Shown piece after piece: positions 16,231 to 24,078 of a stretch of 42,129 nt of DNA. Below the pieces are notes generated by a model, which worked only from the letters and a program-made list of their open reading frames with translations, did no database searches and was not told the origin of the DNA. The stretch comes from SYAN01 sp964406345 (lineage in GTDB: Bacteria > Actinomycetota > Actinomycetes > Nanopelagicales > Nanopelagicaceae). Position 1 is the stretch's first letter. Each line of letters begins with the position of its first letter. The position numbers and the translations under genes were made by a program. The stretch spans positions 1-42,129 of the forward strand of contig CAYORK010000009.1 of assembly GCA_964406345.1 (NCBI GenBank), in the 5' to 3' direction.

Positions 16231-17088
16231 ATGACCTCTCGACTTGATGTGAAGAAGACCTACAAACTCTTTATCGGTGGCGCCTTCCCGAGGAGTGAAT
16301 CAGGGCGCTCCTATCCGATTCCCAATGCGAAGTCTCCGATCGCACATCCTGCGCAGGCTTCTCGCAAGGACTTGCGTGAAGCGGTATTGGCAGCCCACGA
16401 AGCTTCCTCCTCATGGGCGAGTGCGACCGGATACAACAGAAGTCAGATCCTCTATCGCATCGCCGAGATCATGGAAGGTCGTCGGGAGCAATTCGAGTCC
16501 GAGATCATGGAACTGACTAAAGTGACACGCGCCAAAGCCTCCGCAGAGGTCGATGAGGCGATCGATCTCTGGGTCTGGTACGCAGGATGGTGTGACAAGA
16601 TCGATGCGATCGCTGGAAGCAACAATCCGATCAATGGTCCCTTTTACAACTTCACCTCGCCAGAGCCTGTAGGAGTCGTCGGCATCTTCGCAGAGGAGGA
16701 GAGCGCACTCCTTGGCATCGTGCGGGCTCTTGCTCCCGCCCTCGCAGGCGGCAACAGCACACTCTTGATCGCGAGCGAGAAATACCCACTTCCTGCGATC
16801 ACGCTCGCTGAGGTCTTTGCTACCTCCGATGTCCCTAAAGGTGTCGTCAATGTCCTTACCGGAATCCGCGCTGAACTCGCTCCGTGGCTTGCCTCGCATA
16901 TGGAAGTCGATGCGATGGATATCTCGGGAATCGGATCGACTCCTGCTGCAGAGAGATTGAAGTCCGAGCTTCGCCTACAGGCTGTCGAGAACCTCAAGCG
17001 GATCACAGATTTCGGAACCAGTACTTCGCCTCAGCGCATCACCGCGTTGATGGAAGCGAAGACCATCTGGCACCCCATTGGCATCTGA
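16231..17088 (+). CDS. Truncated aldehyde dehydrogenase-like protein without catalytic domain
   Basis: A 285-residue protein homologous to the N-terminal/coenzyme-binding part of aldehyde dehydrogenases (YKLFIGGAFPRSESGRSYP near the start; ALAPALAGGNSTLLIASEKY; VPKGVVNVLTG). It has no ELGG motif and no active-site cysteine region; it ends in a distinct tail (FGTSTSPQRITALMEAKTIW). The open, clean frame, ATGA coupling to the full-length dehydrogenase and a tail unlike a decayed gene point to a maintained non-catalytic partner, perhaps forming a mixed complex. The true start ATG is seen both at 16231 and, as the duplicate end of the left contig, at 16076. The NAD site in it looks altered (AEEESALLG in place of PWNFP). 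Confidence 0.85.
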   Translation: MTSRLDVKKTYKLFIGGAFPRSESGRSYPIPNAKSPIAHPAQASRKDLREAVLAAHEASSSWASATGYNRSQILYRIAEIMEGRREQFESEIMELTKVTRAKASAEVDEAIDLWVWYAGWCDKIDAIAGSNNPINGPFYNFTSPEPVGVVGIFAEEESALLGIVRALAPALAGGNSTLLIASEKYPLPAITLAEVFATSDVPKGVVNVLTGIRAELAPWLASHMEVDAMDISGIGSTPAAERLKSELRLQAVENLKRITDFGTSTSPQRITALMEAKTIWHPIGI

Positions 17089-17109
17089 ACCGGTTCTCTT
17101 TTCACGAGG

Positions 17110-17652
17110 ATGGCCACTGATCGGATGCACATTGAGATCCTCCGAGATGAGGAATTGACGCCAGAACTCATCGATGCGACCAAAAGCCTCTTATCTGAAG
17201 CCTTCGAGGGTGACTTCAGCGACGAGGACTGGGAACACGCATTCGGCGGCACGAGGTTCATTGGCACTCTCGATGAACGCGTCATCGCCCATGGAGCCGT
17301 CGTCGCAAGGAGAATCTGGATCGATGACCGGGTGTTGAACGCGGGTTATGTCGAAGCTATAGCCGTCTCACCAAAGCACTGGCGCCAAGGATTCGGCACG
17401 GAGATGATGGCGGAGATCACGCGATACTGCGCCGAGAACTTCACACTCTCCATGCTCTCAACGGATGAGAAGGGTTTCTACCGACCTCATGGGTGGATCG
17501 ACTTCCCCGGAAAGAGTTTCGTCCGAATTGGCGGTGAGAAGAGAAGGTCTGCTGACGAGGATGCGGGATTGATGTACCTATCTACAGAAGGCGCGGAACT
17601 TAGCGAGATGAGTACTGCAGTATGCGAAGAACGTTCAGGCGATGCTTGGTGA
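17110..17652 (+). CDS. GNAT acetyltransferase resembling aminoglycoside 2'-N-acetyltransferase AAC(2')
   Basis: A 180-residue GNAT protein. Motif A is GYVEAIAVSPKHWRQGFGTEMM. Segments match mycobacterial AAC(2')-Ic as I remember it: GDFSDEDWEHAFGG against GDFTETDWEHTLGG, GYVEAIAV against GYVEGVAV, FYRPHGW against LYASRGW, and the end ERSGDAW against WRAGDVW. AAC(2') enzymes acetylate the 2'-amino group of aminoglycosides; chromosomal copies in mycobacteria may have another native substrate. It follows the truncated dehydrogenase by 21 bp in the same direction, so it may share the transcript. GAGG directly abuts the ATG at 17110; a second ATG at 17125 (MHIEILRDEE) is possible. No mobile element is nearby, so this looks like a resident gene. 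Confidence 0.83.
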   Translation: MATDRMHIEILRDEELTPELIDATKSLLSEAFEGDFSDEDWEHAFGGTRFIGTLDERVIAHGAVVARRIWIDDRVLNAGYVEAIAVSPKHWRQGFGTEMMAEITRYCAENFTLSMLSTDEKGFYRPHGWIDFPGKSFVRIGGEKRRSADEDAGLMYLSTEGAELSEMSTAVCEERSGDAW

Positions 17653-17667
17653 TCGTCGAGAGGTGAA

Positions 17668-18831
17668 CTACCCAGCGGCGATCCTTGCATAACCTGGCTT
17701 GACCACATTCTCGATGATCTCGAGTCGTTCGTCGAACGGGATGAATGCGCTCTTGAGCGCGTTGATAGTGACTCGCTGAAGGTCTGCGAAGTTCCATCCG
17801 AAGTGCTCCACACACTCTGCCATCTCATGGCTCATCGATGTATTGCTCATCAATCGATTGTCAGTGTTGAGCGTGACCCGGAAGCGCAGATCGTTGAGGA
17901 TGCCAATCGGATGCTCACCATAGGACTTAGCAGCACCAGTCTGTAGGTTCGAAGTCGGGCACAGTTCAAGCGGAATCCTTCGGTCGCGGACATAGGAAGC
18001 AAGGGGACCCAACTTCGCTTCCCCACCCTGGGAGACTTCACTTAGGTCGATATCGTCGATGATCCGCACTCCGTGACCAAGACGTTCTGCGCCACAGAGT
18101 TGGATCGCCTCCCAAATAGAGGGCAATCCGTAGGCCTCTCCAGCATGGATCGTGAAGTGGGCGTTCTCGCGACGAAGGTAATCGAAGACATCCTGTTGCA
18201 GCGTCGGTGGGAATCCATCCTCAGGACCTGCGATATCGAAACCTACGACTCCGCGATCGCGAAACTTTACGACGAGTTCTGCTGCTTGGCGAGAGAGATC
18301 GTTCTGGCGCATACCGCAAAGAAGCGACTCGACGCGAATGGTGTGACCTTCTTCCTTCGCTGCCGCCATACCCTCTTCGAAACCCAGGACTGTCTCGCGG
18401 ACGACATCCTCCATCGTCATTCCTTCACGAGTGAACAACTCCGGCGCTCCGCGCACCTCCGCATAGACGACATTGTCACGAGCAAGGTCGATCACACACT
18501 CTCGCGCGATACGTCGAACCGCTTCCGGCCTCTGCATCACTGCGATGGTGTGATCGAAGGTCTCGAGATAGCGAACCAAGGACTTGGAGTTACAGGACTC
18601 TTCGAACCAACGACCGAGTTCCTCTGGATCATCGGAGGGAAGTGCGTCATAGCCAATCTCCTCTGCCAATTCGATGATCGTCGCTGGACGGATACCACCG
18701 TCGAGATGATCGTGAAGGAGCGCCTTAGGAAGAGCGTGGATCTCTTTGCGCGATGGTTTCTTCGCCAAATTGGGATTCGCTTGGATTGAGGCAGAGAGCG
18801 CCTTCTTCGAATTTCCGACGTCGACTGTCAT
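17668..18831 (-). CDS. add: Adenosine deaminase
   Basis: The 387-residue product carries the metal and catalytic signatures of adenosine deaminase: HDHLDGG (zinc histidines), HAGEAYG (catalytic glutamate and histidine), RLGHGVRI, and NTDNRLMS with the active-site aspartate. It converts adenosine or deoxyadenosine to (deoxy)inosine in the cytoplasm. Members of the NTDNRLMS type are usual in actinobacteria. Seven bases separate its start from the cdd stop, so cdd-add is an operon read toward the acetyltransferase gene, with which it converges 15 bp apart. Confidence 0.97.
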   Translation of the reverse strand: MTVDVGNSKKALSASIQANPNLAKKPSRKEIHALPKALLHDHLDGGIRPATIIELAEEIGYDALPSDDPEELGRWFEESCNSKSLVRYLETFDHTIAVMQRPEAVRRIARECVIDLARDNVVYAEVRGAPELFTREGMTMEDVVRETVLGFEEGMAAAKEEGHTIRVESLLCGMRQNDLSRQAAELVVKFRDRGVVGFDIAGPEDGFPPTLQQDVFDYLRRENAHFTIHAGEAYGLPSIWEAIQLCGAERLGHGVRIIDDIDLSEVSQGGEAKLGPLASYVRDRRIPLELCPTSNLQTGAAKSYGEHPIGILNDLRFRVTLNTDNRLMSNTSMSHEMAECVEHFGWNFADLQRVTINALKSAFIPFDERLEIIENVVKPGYARIAAG

Positions 18832-18838
18832 GACGATC

Positions 18839-19243
18839 TCACTTCAGATTGTCGGGACCAAAGGCCCAAGGAAGTAGCGCTCCTAGGGGTTGGTTCCCTT
18901 CGGGCGTTGCGATCAAGAGGTCATTGCCGCCGAACTCGAAGAGGATCTGCCTGCAACGACCACAAGGTTGGAGGAGGTTTCCTTCACCATCGACGCAGAC
19001 GAGTGCGATCAACCTTCCACCGCCACTTGCTGCGAGGTCAGAGACGAGGCCACATTCGGCACAGAGCCCTACGCCATAACTCGCATTCTCGACATTGCAC
19101 CCAGTGACGATTCGGCCATCATCGACGAAAGCTGCGACACCCACTTTGAACTCGGAGTAAGGGGCATAGGCGCGATGCATCACCTCGATCGCTCGCTCAC
19201 GCAAGCGCTCCCACTGACTCTTATCGAGATCGGCGCCTGACAT
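18839..19243 (-). CDS. cdd: Cytidine deaminase
   Basis: A 134-residue homotetrameric-type cytidine deaminase: NVENASYGVGLCAECGL holds the first zinc cysteine and catalytic glutamate (CAE), and PCGRCRQ the other two cysteines. It deaminates cytidine and deoxycytidine. The ATG at 19243 is preceded by TAGGAT and six bases, so translation is probably leaderless. First gene of the cdd-add pair. Confidence 0.97.
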   Translation of the reverse strand: MSGADLDKSQWERLRERAIEVMHRAYAPYSEFKVGVAAFVDDGRIVTGCNVENASYGVGLCAECGLVSDLAASGGGRLIALVCVDGEGNLLQPCGRCRQILFEFGGNDLLIATPEGNQPLGALLPWAFGPDNLK

Positions 19244-19249
19244 GGGGTA

Positions 19250-19255
19250 ATCCTA
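19250..19255 (-). promoter_or_regulatory. Candidate leaderless -10 box of cdd-add
   Basis: Minus-strand TAGGAT, six bases (TACCCC), then ATG at 19243. Confidence 0.55.
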
Positions 19256-19286
19256 ACCGCGCTAGTGATCGATACTCACATCGAGG

Positions 19287-20333
19287 CTAGAACTTCACTT
19301 CCTTCGCCTTGATACGAGCGATCTCTTGATCGATTCGTGACTTCACCTTCTGCGAGGTTTCGCTGCGGTATCGCACCGAGAGGCCATTGTTGGCGAAAGT
19401 GAAACGGATACCAAAGATGTTCTTGACCCCATCAAGTAGGTCGAGGATGTAGTCACCACGGACTGCACTCCGCACCACCAAGTCGACCGCCTTATCGACG
19501 TTGCGATCGATACTCAAGAGAAGATGTGGTTTGGCGATCGCGAGGTTGACGTAATACTGATCAGGGGTATTTGCGATCAATTTGATCTGACCGAGACGAG
19601 TTCGCTCGCGATTTCGAACGATGATGGCGGACAGGACCGCCGCATCGAGATTCCATGTCGAGTAGACCCGATCGATCCCGCTCTCGCGAACCCCAGCACG
19701 AGCAGAATCAAGTAGTGATGCATAACCAATCCCCATGTGCGAGAGATTTACCTCCACTCCCTGGCGATTCGATGCTTTGACACCGTTCTCGAAATGAGAG
19801 GCAAGAAGATTGAGTTCTGTCTGATCCTTCGCAACGTAAAGGACTCGTTTCGAACGAGTGGTAAGAGCTGCTGCGAGACCTGCGATATAGGCCGCCTGCC
19901 GATCATCAAAGACGAGTGAGGCGACATTGAGACCGCTGACGGTGCCGTCATTGATGACTGCATACTCCAACTCCGGATACTCGAGACTGACCCGACGAAC
20001 GGCTTCGGCATTCGCACTACCGACTGCGATCATCATGTAGTAACCGTTACGGGCCATCAACCGAAGTCGATAGATCCGATCCCCCAAGGTGCCATCGGTG
20101 ACCAACTCACGGACATTCGGCGCGAAGAGTTTGTACCTCTTCACCGCTTTCTGTAGCGCAGCACGTGAAGCATCATTGAAGGATCCATCACCAGGACCTC
20201 CAGAATCAAAGAGGAGCGCGATTTTCCTGGATCGATCGATGCCATCAGATGACGATGCCGAGGTAGCTTGCAATATCGCGGTGAAGGTGACGAGCACGAG
20301 TGCGGAGAGGAAGAGTGAGAGATATCTACGCAT
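19287..20333 (-). CDS. BMP family ABC transporter substrate-binding protein (nucleoside binding)
   Basis: A 348-residue exported protein. MRRYLSLFLSALVLVTF is a signal peptide; the ATG at 20333 is chosen because GAGGAG lies nine bases upstream. The mature part fits the BMP/Med family: FDSGGPGDGSFNDAS at the start, GSANAEAVRR, GVRESGIDRVYSTWNLD, and LLSIDRNVDKAVD. BMP proteins bind purine or other nucleosides outside the membrane. Two oddities: there is no lipobox cysteine after the signal peptide (AILQATSASSS), although most BMP proteins are lipoproteins, and no permease or ATPase genes adjoin it. Next to cdd-add it suggests nucleoside uptake, with the remaining transporter parts elsewhere. 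Confidence 0.85.
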   Translation of the reverse strand: MRRYLSLFLSALVLVTFTAILQATSASSSDGIDRSRKIALLFDSGGPGDGSFNDASRAALQKAVKRYKLFAPNVRELVTDGTLGDRIYRLRLMARNGYYMMIAVGSANAEAVRRVSLEYPELEYAVINDGTVSGLNVASLVFDDRQAAYIAGLAAALTTRSKRVLYVAKDQTELNLLASHFENGVKASNRQGVEVNLSHMGIGYASLLDSARAGVRESGIDRVYSTWNLDAAVLSAIIVRNRERTRLGQIKLIANTPDQYYVNLAIAKPHLLLSIDRNVDKAVDLVVRSAVRGDYILDLLDGVKNIFGIRFTFANNGLSVRYRSETSQKVKSRIDQEIARIKAKEVKF

Positions 20334-20384
20334 CGCTATCCACTCCTCACCTGAAGTCTCTCTCATGCCCTGACTTCTTCACGC

Positions 20385-21386
20385 TCAGCGATGACGCGGT
20401 AGAAGTCCCATATTCGCATAGACCCGAGTGAGGGTATCGCTTGCGACGACCTCAGCCTTCTTCGCGCCTGCCTCGATGATGGCGAGGAGCTCTGAACGTT
20501 CGGTCAGAAGTTGCTGAGTTCGCGCACGGACTGGCGCGAAGTAATCGGCGACGGTATTCGCCACCGCCATCTTGAAATCACCATATCCAGATCCCTCGAA
20601 CTCACTTTCGAGTTCAGGTATCGACTTACCGCCGAGGTGAGAGAGGATCGTTAGAAGGTTGGCGATTCCAGGCTTCTCCTTCTCGTCGAAGCGAATCTCC
20701 TTGCCCATATCGGTCACTGCGGACTTGATCTTCTTGATGTTGACGTTCGCCTCATCCAAGATGTCGATCACGCCTGCCTGTGAGGCCGCAGACTTACTCA
20801 TCTTCGCATTCGGGTCTTGAAGGTCATTGATCTTCGCGCCAGCCTTCATGATCTGCGCCTCTGGGATGACGAGCGTCTCGCCGTAACGCGCATTGAAGCG
20901 CTGACCGAGATCGCGTGTGAGTTCGATATGTTGTCGTTGATCCTCGCCTACAGGGACGAGATTCGCGCCGTAGAGCATGATGTCCGCTGCTTGCAACAAG
21001 GGGTATGTGAAAAGACCGACTGTCGTTCGATCCGCGCCGGCCTTCTGTGACTTGTCCTTGAATTGAGTCATCCGACTCGCTTCGCCGAAACCTGCAAGGC
21101 ATTCCATCACCCAGCCGAGTTGATTGTGAGCGGGCACATGGGACTGGACGAAGATGGTGCATCGATTCGGATCTAGTCCAAGTGCGACGAGTTGCGCCAC
21201 CGAAGTCAGCGTCCGCTCCGTCAAGACCTTCGGATCTACCTCGACGGTCAGGGCATGGAGATCGACGACGCAGTAGAAGGCGTCATGGGAATCTTGGAGC
21301 GCTACCCATTGCCGTATTGCACCTAGGTAGTTGCCGAGATGGAATGAGTCCGCTGTCGGTTGGATTCCGGAGAGGACTCGCTTCAT
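20385..21386 (-). CDS. trpS: Tryptophanyl-tRNA synthetase
   Basis: A 333-residue class I synthetase: SGIQPTADSFHLGNYLGA contains the HLGN form of the HIGH motif and KMSKSAAS is the KMSKS loop. It charges tRNA-Trp. The ATG at 21386 is preceded by TAAACT and six bases, a leaderless arrangement; this box overlaps the stop codon of the CorC-like gene upstream (TAA at 21396-21398). Full length for bacterial TrpS. Confidence 0.97.
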   Translation of the reverse strand: MKRVLSGIQPTADSFHLGNYLGAIRQWVALQDSHDAFYCVVDLHALTVEVDPKVLTERTLTSVAQLVALGLDPNRCTIFVQSHVPAHNQLGWVMECLAGFGEASRMTQFKDKSQKAGADRTTVGLFTYPLLQAADIMLYGANLVPVGEDQRQHIELTRDLGQRFNARYGETLVIPEAQIMKAGAKINDLQDPNAKMSKSAASQAGVIDILDEANVNIKKIKSAVTDMGKEIRFDEKEKPGIANLLTILSHLGGKSIPELESEFEGSGYGDFKMAVANTVADYFAPVRARTQQLLTERSELLAIIEAGAKKAEVVASDTLTRVYANMGLLPRHR

Positions 21387-21392
21387 CTCTGA

Positions 21393-21398
21393 AGTTTA
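21393..21398 (-). promoter_or_regulatory. Candidate leaderless -10 box of trpS overlapping an upstream stop
   Basis: Minus-strand TAAACT, six bases (TCAGAG), ATG at 21386. The first three bases of the box are the TAA stop of the CNNM/CorC gene. Confidence 0.55.
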
Positions 21399-22724
21399 TC
21401 GGGCGCTTTCGTCGATGTCCGTACCTGTGACAGATACGAGTGCGCGACCGACACGACGTCCTTCCATCTCGATCACCGTGATGCGGAATCCATCGAGATG
21501 CACCACATCGTGGTCCTCTGGCATGCGGCCAAGGTGATGCATGATCAATCCACTGAGCGTCTCATAGGGGCCATCCGGAAGGTTCTTTCCGATCTCCTCC
21601 GCAAGATCATCGAGCGCGACGAGTCCATCGACTTCGAGTTCGCCAGTTCGAGGTTGAGTCTCGATCTCGTTCTCACTCTCGTCATACTCATCATGGATTT
21701 CGCCGATCATCGTCTCGACGAGGTCCTCGAGGGTGACTATGCCGTCGGTTCCGCCATACTCATCGAGCACGATCGCGATCTGTTGCCGACCTGCACGCAT
21801 CTCACTCAGAGCAGGAAGGACACCTTTCGTGCCAGGTAGGAAGATGATCGGGCGAACCAGATCACGGATCAGTGAGGTCGGTGCATGTCCTGGATCGAGT
21901 AGGTCGCGAACATGGATGAAGCCGACGACCTCATCGCTCGAACCGCGAACGACTGGATATCGTGAGTGAGCCTTCTCGACTGCGACAGTGATCGCCTCAT
22001 GGATCGTGTCTGATGCATCAAGGAAGTCGACCTCAGTTCGAGGACGCATCACCTCATGAATTTGAGTCTCGCTCGCGTTGAAGACCTCTTCGACGATGTC
22101 GCGCTCTTCGTCGGTGAGCGCCTGATGGCCGGAGACCAGGTCCATCAACTCCTCTTCCGACATATCTTGACGCCCTGAGTTGGGATCGATGCCGAAGAGA
22201 CGAACGACAGCATTCGTCGATCGCGAGAGCAACCAAATCAATGGTCGGAAGACCTTCGCGACGTTGTCGACGATGATGGCCAGAGTGGGTGCGAGGGACT
22301 CAGCCTTTGCGAGCGCAACACGCTTCGGAACCAATTCACCGAAGACCAGGGAGAAATAGGCGATGACGAGAGTGAGGCCGACGAGCGAGATCGTCTCAGC
22401 GACAGCAGGTGAGATTCCGGTATCGATCAGATAAGGAATGAGGTACTCGCCTAGTTGATCAGCGCCGACAGCAGCTGAGAGGAAGCCGAATAGGGTCACT
22501 CCCACTTGGACGGCAGCGAGGAATCGATTCGGGTCCTTGGCGAGGTGGGCCACACGTGCGCCGCGCTTGCCACGCCCAGCCAACTGGCGGACCTGACCTT
22601 CACGCAAGGTGACGAGGGCGATTTCCGCAGCTACGAAGATTGTTCCCAGGCCAATGAAGAAGAAGACGAGGGCGATATCGAGGAGGAGTTGAACCAGGGA
22701 GAAGGTACTCGGGTCGGGGTCCAT
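21396..22724 (-). CDS. CNNM/CorC-HlyC family membrane protein with CBS pair
   Basis: A hemolysin C/CorC-like protein: an N-terminal CNNM (DUF21) domain with about four helices (LLLDIALVFFFIGLGTIF; VAETISLVGLTLVIAYFSLVFGELVPKR), a CBS pair (HEVMRPRTEVDFLD; VVGFIHVRDLLDPG) and a C-terminal CorC/HlyC domain (LAEEIGKNLPDGPYETLSG). Such proteins are implicated in Mg2+/Co2+ transport or homeostasis. The frame opens at GTG 22757, but TAGAAT ten bases before the ATG at 22724 (MDPDPSTFSLVQ) looks like the promoter, so the shorter start is preferred. It ends nine bases before trpS. Confidence 0.9.
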   Translation of the reverse strand: MDPDPSTFSLVQLLLDIALVFFFIGLGTIFVAAEIALVTLREGQVRQLAGRGKRGARVAHLAKDPNRFLAAVQVGVTLFGFLSAAVGADQLGEYLIPYLIDTGISPAVAETISLVGLTLVIAYFSLVFGELVPKRVALAKAESLAPTLAIIVDNVAKVFRPLIWLLSRSTNAVVRLFGIDPNSGRQDMSEEELMDLVSGHQALTDEERDIVEEVFNASETQIHEVMRPRTEVDFLDASDTIHEAITVAVEKAHSRYPVVRGSSDEVVGFIHVRDLLDPGHAPTSLIRDLVRPIIFLPGTKGVLPALSEMRAGRQQIAIVLDEYGGTDGIVTLEDLVETMIGEIHDEYDESENEIETQPRTGELEVDGLVALDDLAEEIGKNLPDGPYETLSGLIMHHLGRMPEDHDVVHLDGFRITVIEMEGRRVGRALVSVTGTDIDESAR

Positions 22725-22734
22725 GAGGTCGCTG

Positions 22735-22740
22735 ATTCTA
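22735..22740 (-). promoter_or_regulatory. Candidate -10 box of the CNNM/CorC gene
   Basis: Minus-strand TAGAAT, close to the TATAAT consensus, ten bases before ATG 22724; TTGAGG lies 19 bases upstream as a weak -35. It falls inside the longer GTG frame and so argues against the GTG start. Confidence 0.5.
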
Positions 22741-22834
22741 AAGCCTGCCACGCTCACCCCCTCAAATCAGGTCGTGCCCCCCATTCCCCTGAGCGTCCCT
22801 TCCTTTCCCGTTCACGCTCGCGTAACCTCCCGGC

Positions 22835-22857
22835 TGACGCCAGGGCCCCTGACGTCA
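22835..22857. promoter_or_regulatory. 23-bp near-perfect palindrome in the msiK leader
   Basis: Ten of eleven base pairs match around a central C at 22846; the half-sites are TGACGCCAGGG and CCCTGACGTCA-like, with one mismatch (22840/22852). It lies about 70 bp before the msiK start and could be an operator or the stem of an RNA element. Confidence 0.55.
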
Positions 22858-22888
22858 AGGCAAATGAAACCTTTATCCAACGGATCGT

Positions 22889-22905
22889 CGGGCACGTACC
22901 GCCCG
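22889..22905 (+). promoter_or_regulatory. Hairpin just before the msiK ribosome site
   Basis: CGGGC (22889-22893) pairs with GCCCG (22901-22905) around a seven-base loop, six bases before GGGAG. With the palindrome upstream it may form a cis-acting RNA; a motif of this kind (msiK RNA) has been described upstream of actinobacterial msiK genes, but I cannot confirm the match. Confidence 0.4.
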
Positions 22906-22924
22906 GTTAAGGGAGTTGAGAACG

Positions 22925-23995
22925 ATGGCATCTGTACGTTTCGAAAAGGCATCACGCATCTATCCAGGCACCACTGCGCCAGCAGTCGACAAACTCGATC
23001 TCGTCGTCAATGACGGTGAGTTCCTCGTACTCGTCGGACCATCTGGTTGCGGCAAGTCGACATCACTTCGAATGCTCGCAGGACTCGAGGAGATCGACAA
23101 CGGTGCGATCTTCATCGGTGATCGTGATGTCACCAATATCGCACCGAAGGATCGCGATATCGCGATGGTCTTCCAGTCTTACGCGCTCTATCCGCACATG
23201 ACAGTGGCGGAGAACATGGGCTTCGCACTCAAGATCGCAGGAGTCGCGAAAGAAGAGCGTGATCGCCGTGTCCAGGATGCCGCGAAGCTCTTGGACCTAG
23301 AGGCATATCTCGAGCGAAAGCCGAAGGCGCTCTCGGGTGGTCAGCGTCAGCGCGTTGCCATGGGTCGTGCGATCGTCCGTGAACCACAAGTCTTCTTGAT
23401 GGATGAACCACTCTCCAACCTTGATGCGAAGCTTCGCGTCGCAACTCGTACCCAGATCGCAGCGCTACAACGCCGCCTCGGCATCACCACCGTCTATGTC
23501 ACACATGACCAGGTGGAAGCGATGACGATGGGTGATCGAGTCGCAGTCCTCAAGGATGGCCTCTTGCAACAGTGCGACACTCCGCGCAATCTCTATGACA
23601 ATCCTGCGAATGCATTCGTCGCCGGTTTCATCGGCTCACCTGCGATGAACCTTCTCGTCGCACATGTCGAAGGCGGAAATGCGAAGCTAGGCTCACTCTC
23701 TCTTGCCACCAATGCGCAAGGAGAAGTGATCGTCGGCATTCGCCCAGAAGGATTCGTCCCATCACCGAGCGGCTTCGAGATCAATGTCGAAGTGGTCGAG
23801 GAATTGGGTGCCGATGCATTCGTCTACGGCAAGCCAGCGGATCCAAGTGTCAGGTTCTACTCGACCGATGAAGGCGCACAAGTCATCGTCCGTTGGGATC
23901 CAAAGAATCCACCACGTCCGGGAGATCGCATCTCGGTCCAGCCACAACCAGGCGCCGTTCACTTCTTTGATGTCGCCACCGGAAAGGCTCTCTAG
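22925..23995 (+). CDS. msiK: MsiK/UgpC-type ABC transporter ATPase for sugar importers
   Basis: A 356-residue CUT1-type ATPase: Walker A GPSGCGKST, Q-loop VFQSYALYPHMTV, signature LSGGQRQRVAMGRA, Walker B VFLMDEPLSNLD, H-loop VYVTHDQVEAM, followed by the OB-fold (TOBE) regulatory domain (IVGIRPEGF). MsiK serves several carbohydrate importers at once in actinobacteria. The ATG at 22925 follows GGGAG by nine bases. As usual for msiK it stands alone, with no permease genes, and ends at a strong bidirectional terminator. The leader contains a palindrome and a hairpin suggestive of regulation. Confidence 0.93.
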   Translation: MASVRFEKASRIYPGTTAPAVDKLDLVVNDGEFLVLVGPSGCGKSTSLRMLAGLEEIDNGAIFIGDRDVTNIAPKDRDIAMVFQSYALYPHMTVAENMGFALKIAGVAKEERDRRVQDAAKLLDLEAYLERKPKALSGGQRQRVAMGRAIVREPQVFLMDEPLSNLDAKLRVATRTQIAALQRRLGITTVYVTHDQVEAMTMGDRVAVLKDGLLQQCDTPRNLYDNPANAFVAGFIGSPAMNLLVAHVEGGNAKLGSLSLATNAQGEVIVGIRPEGFVPSPSGFEINVEVVEELGADAFVYGKPADPSVRFYSTDEGAQVIVRWDPKNPPRPGDRISVQPQPGAVHFFDVATGKAL

Positions 23996-24023
23996 AGAGT
24001 CATTCTGGAAACTCCTTACAAGG

Positions 24024-24056
24024 AAAAAGCCCGGAGCTGATCACTCCGGGCTTTTT
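24024..24056. terminator. Bidirectional intrinsic terminator between msiK and icd
   Basis: AAAAAGCCCGGAG (24024-24036) pairs perfectly with CTCCGGGCTTTTT (24044-24056), seven-base loop. A/T tails on both sides serve both convergent genes. Confidence 0.95.
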
Positions 24057-24078
24057 CATCGTTTAGGTGACTCGTTGA

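Noticed and set aside
17110..17652. Acquired antibiotic resistance gene on a mobile element
   Set aside because: No insertion sequence, integrase, repeats or compositional shift around the AAC(2')-like gene; it sits in a metabolic cluster.
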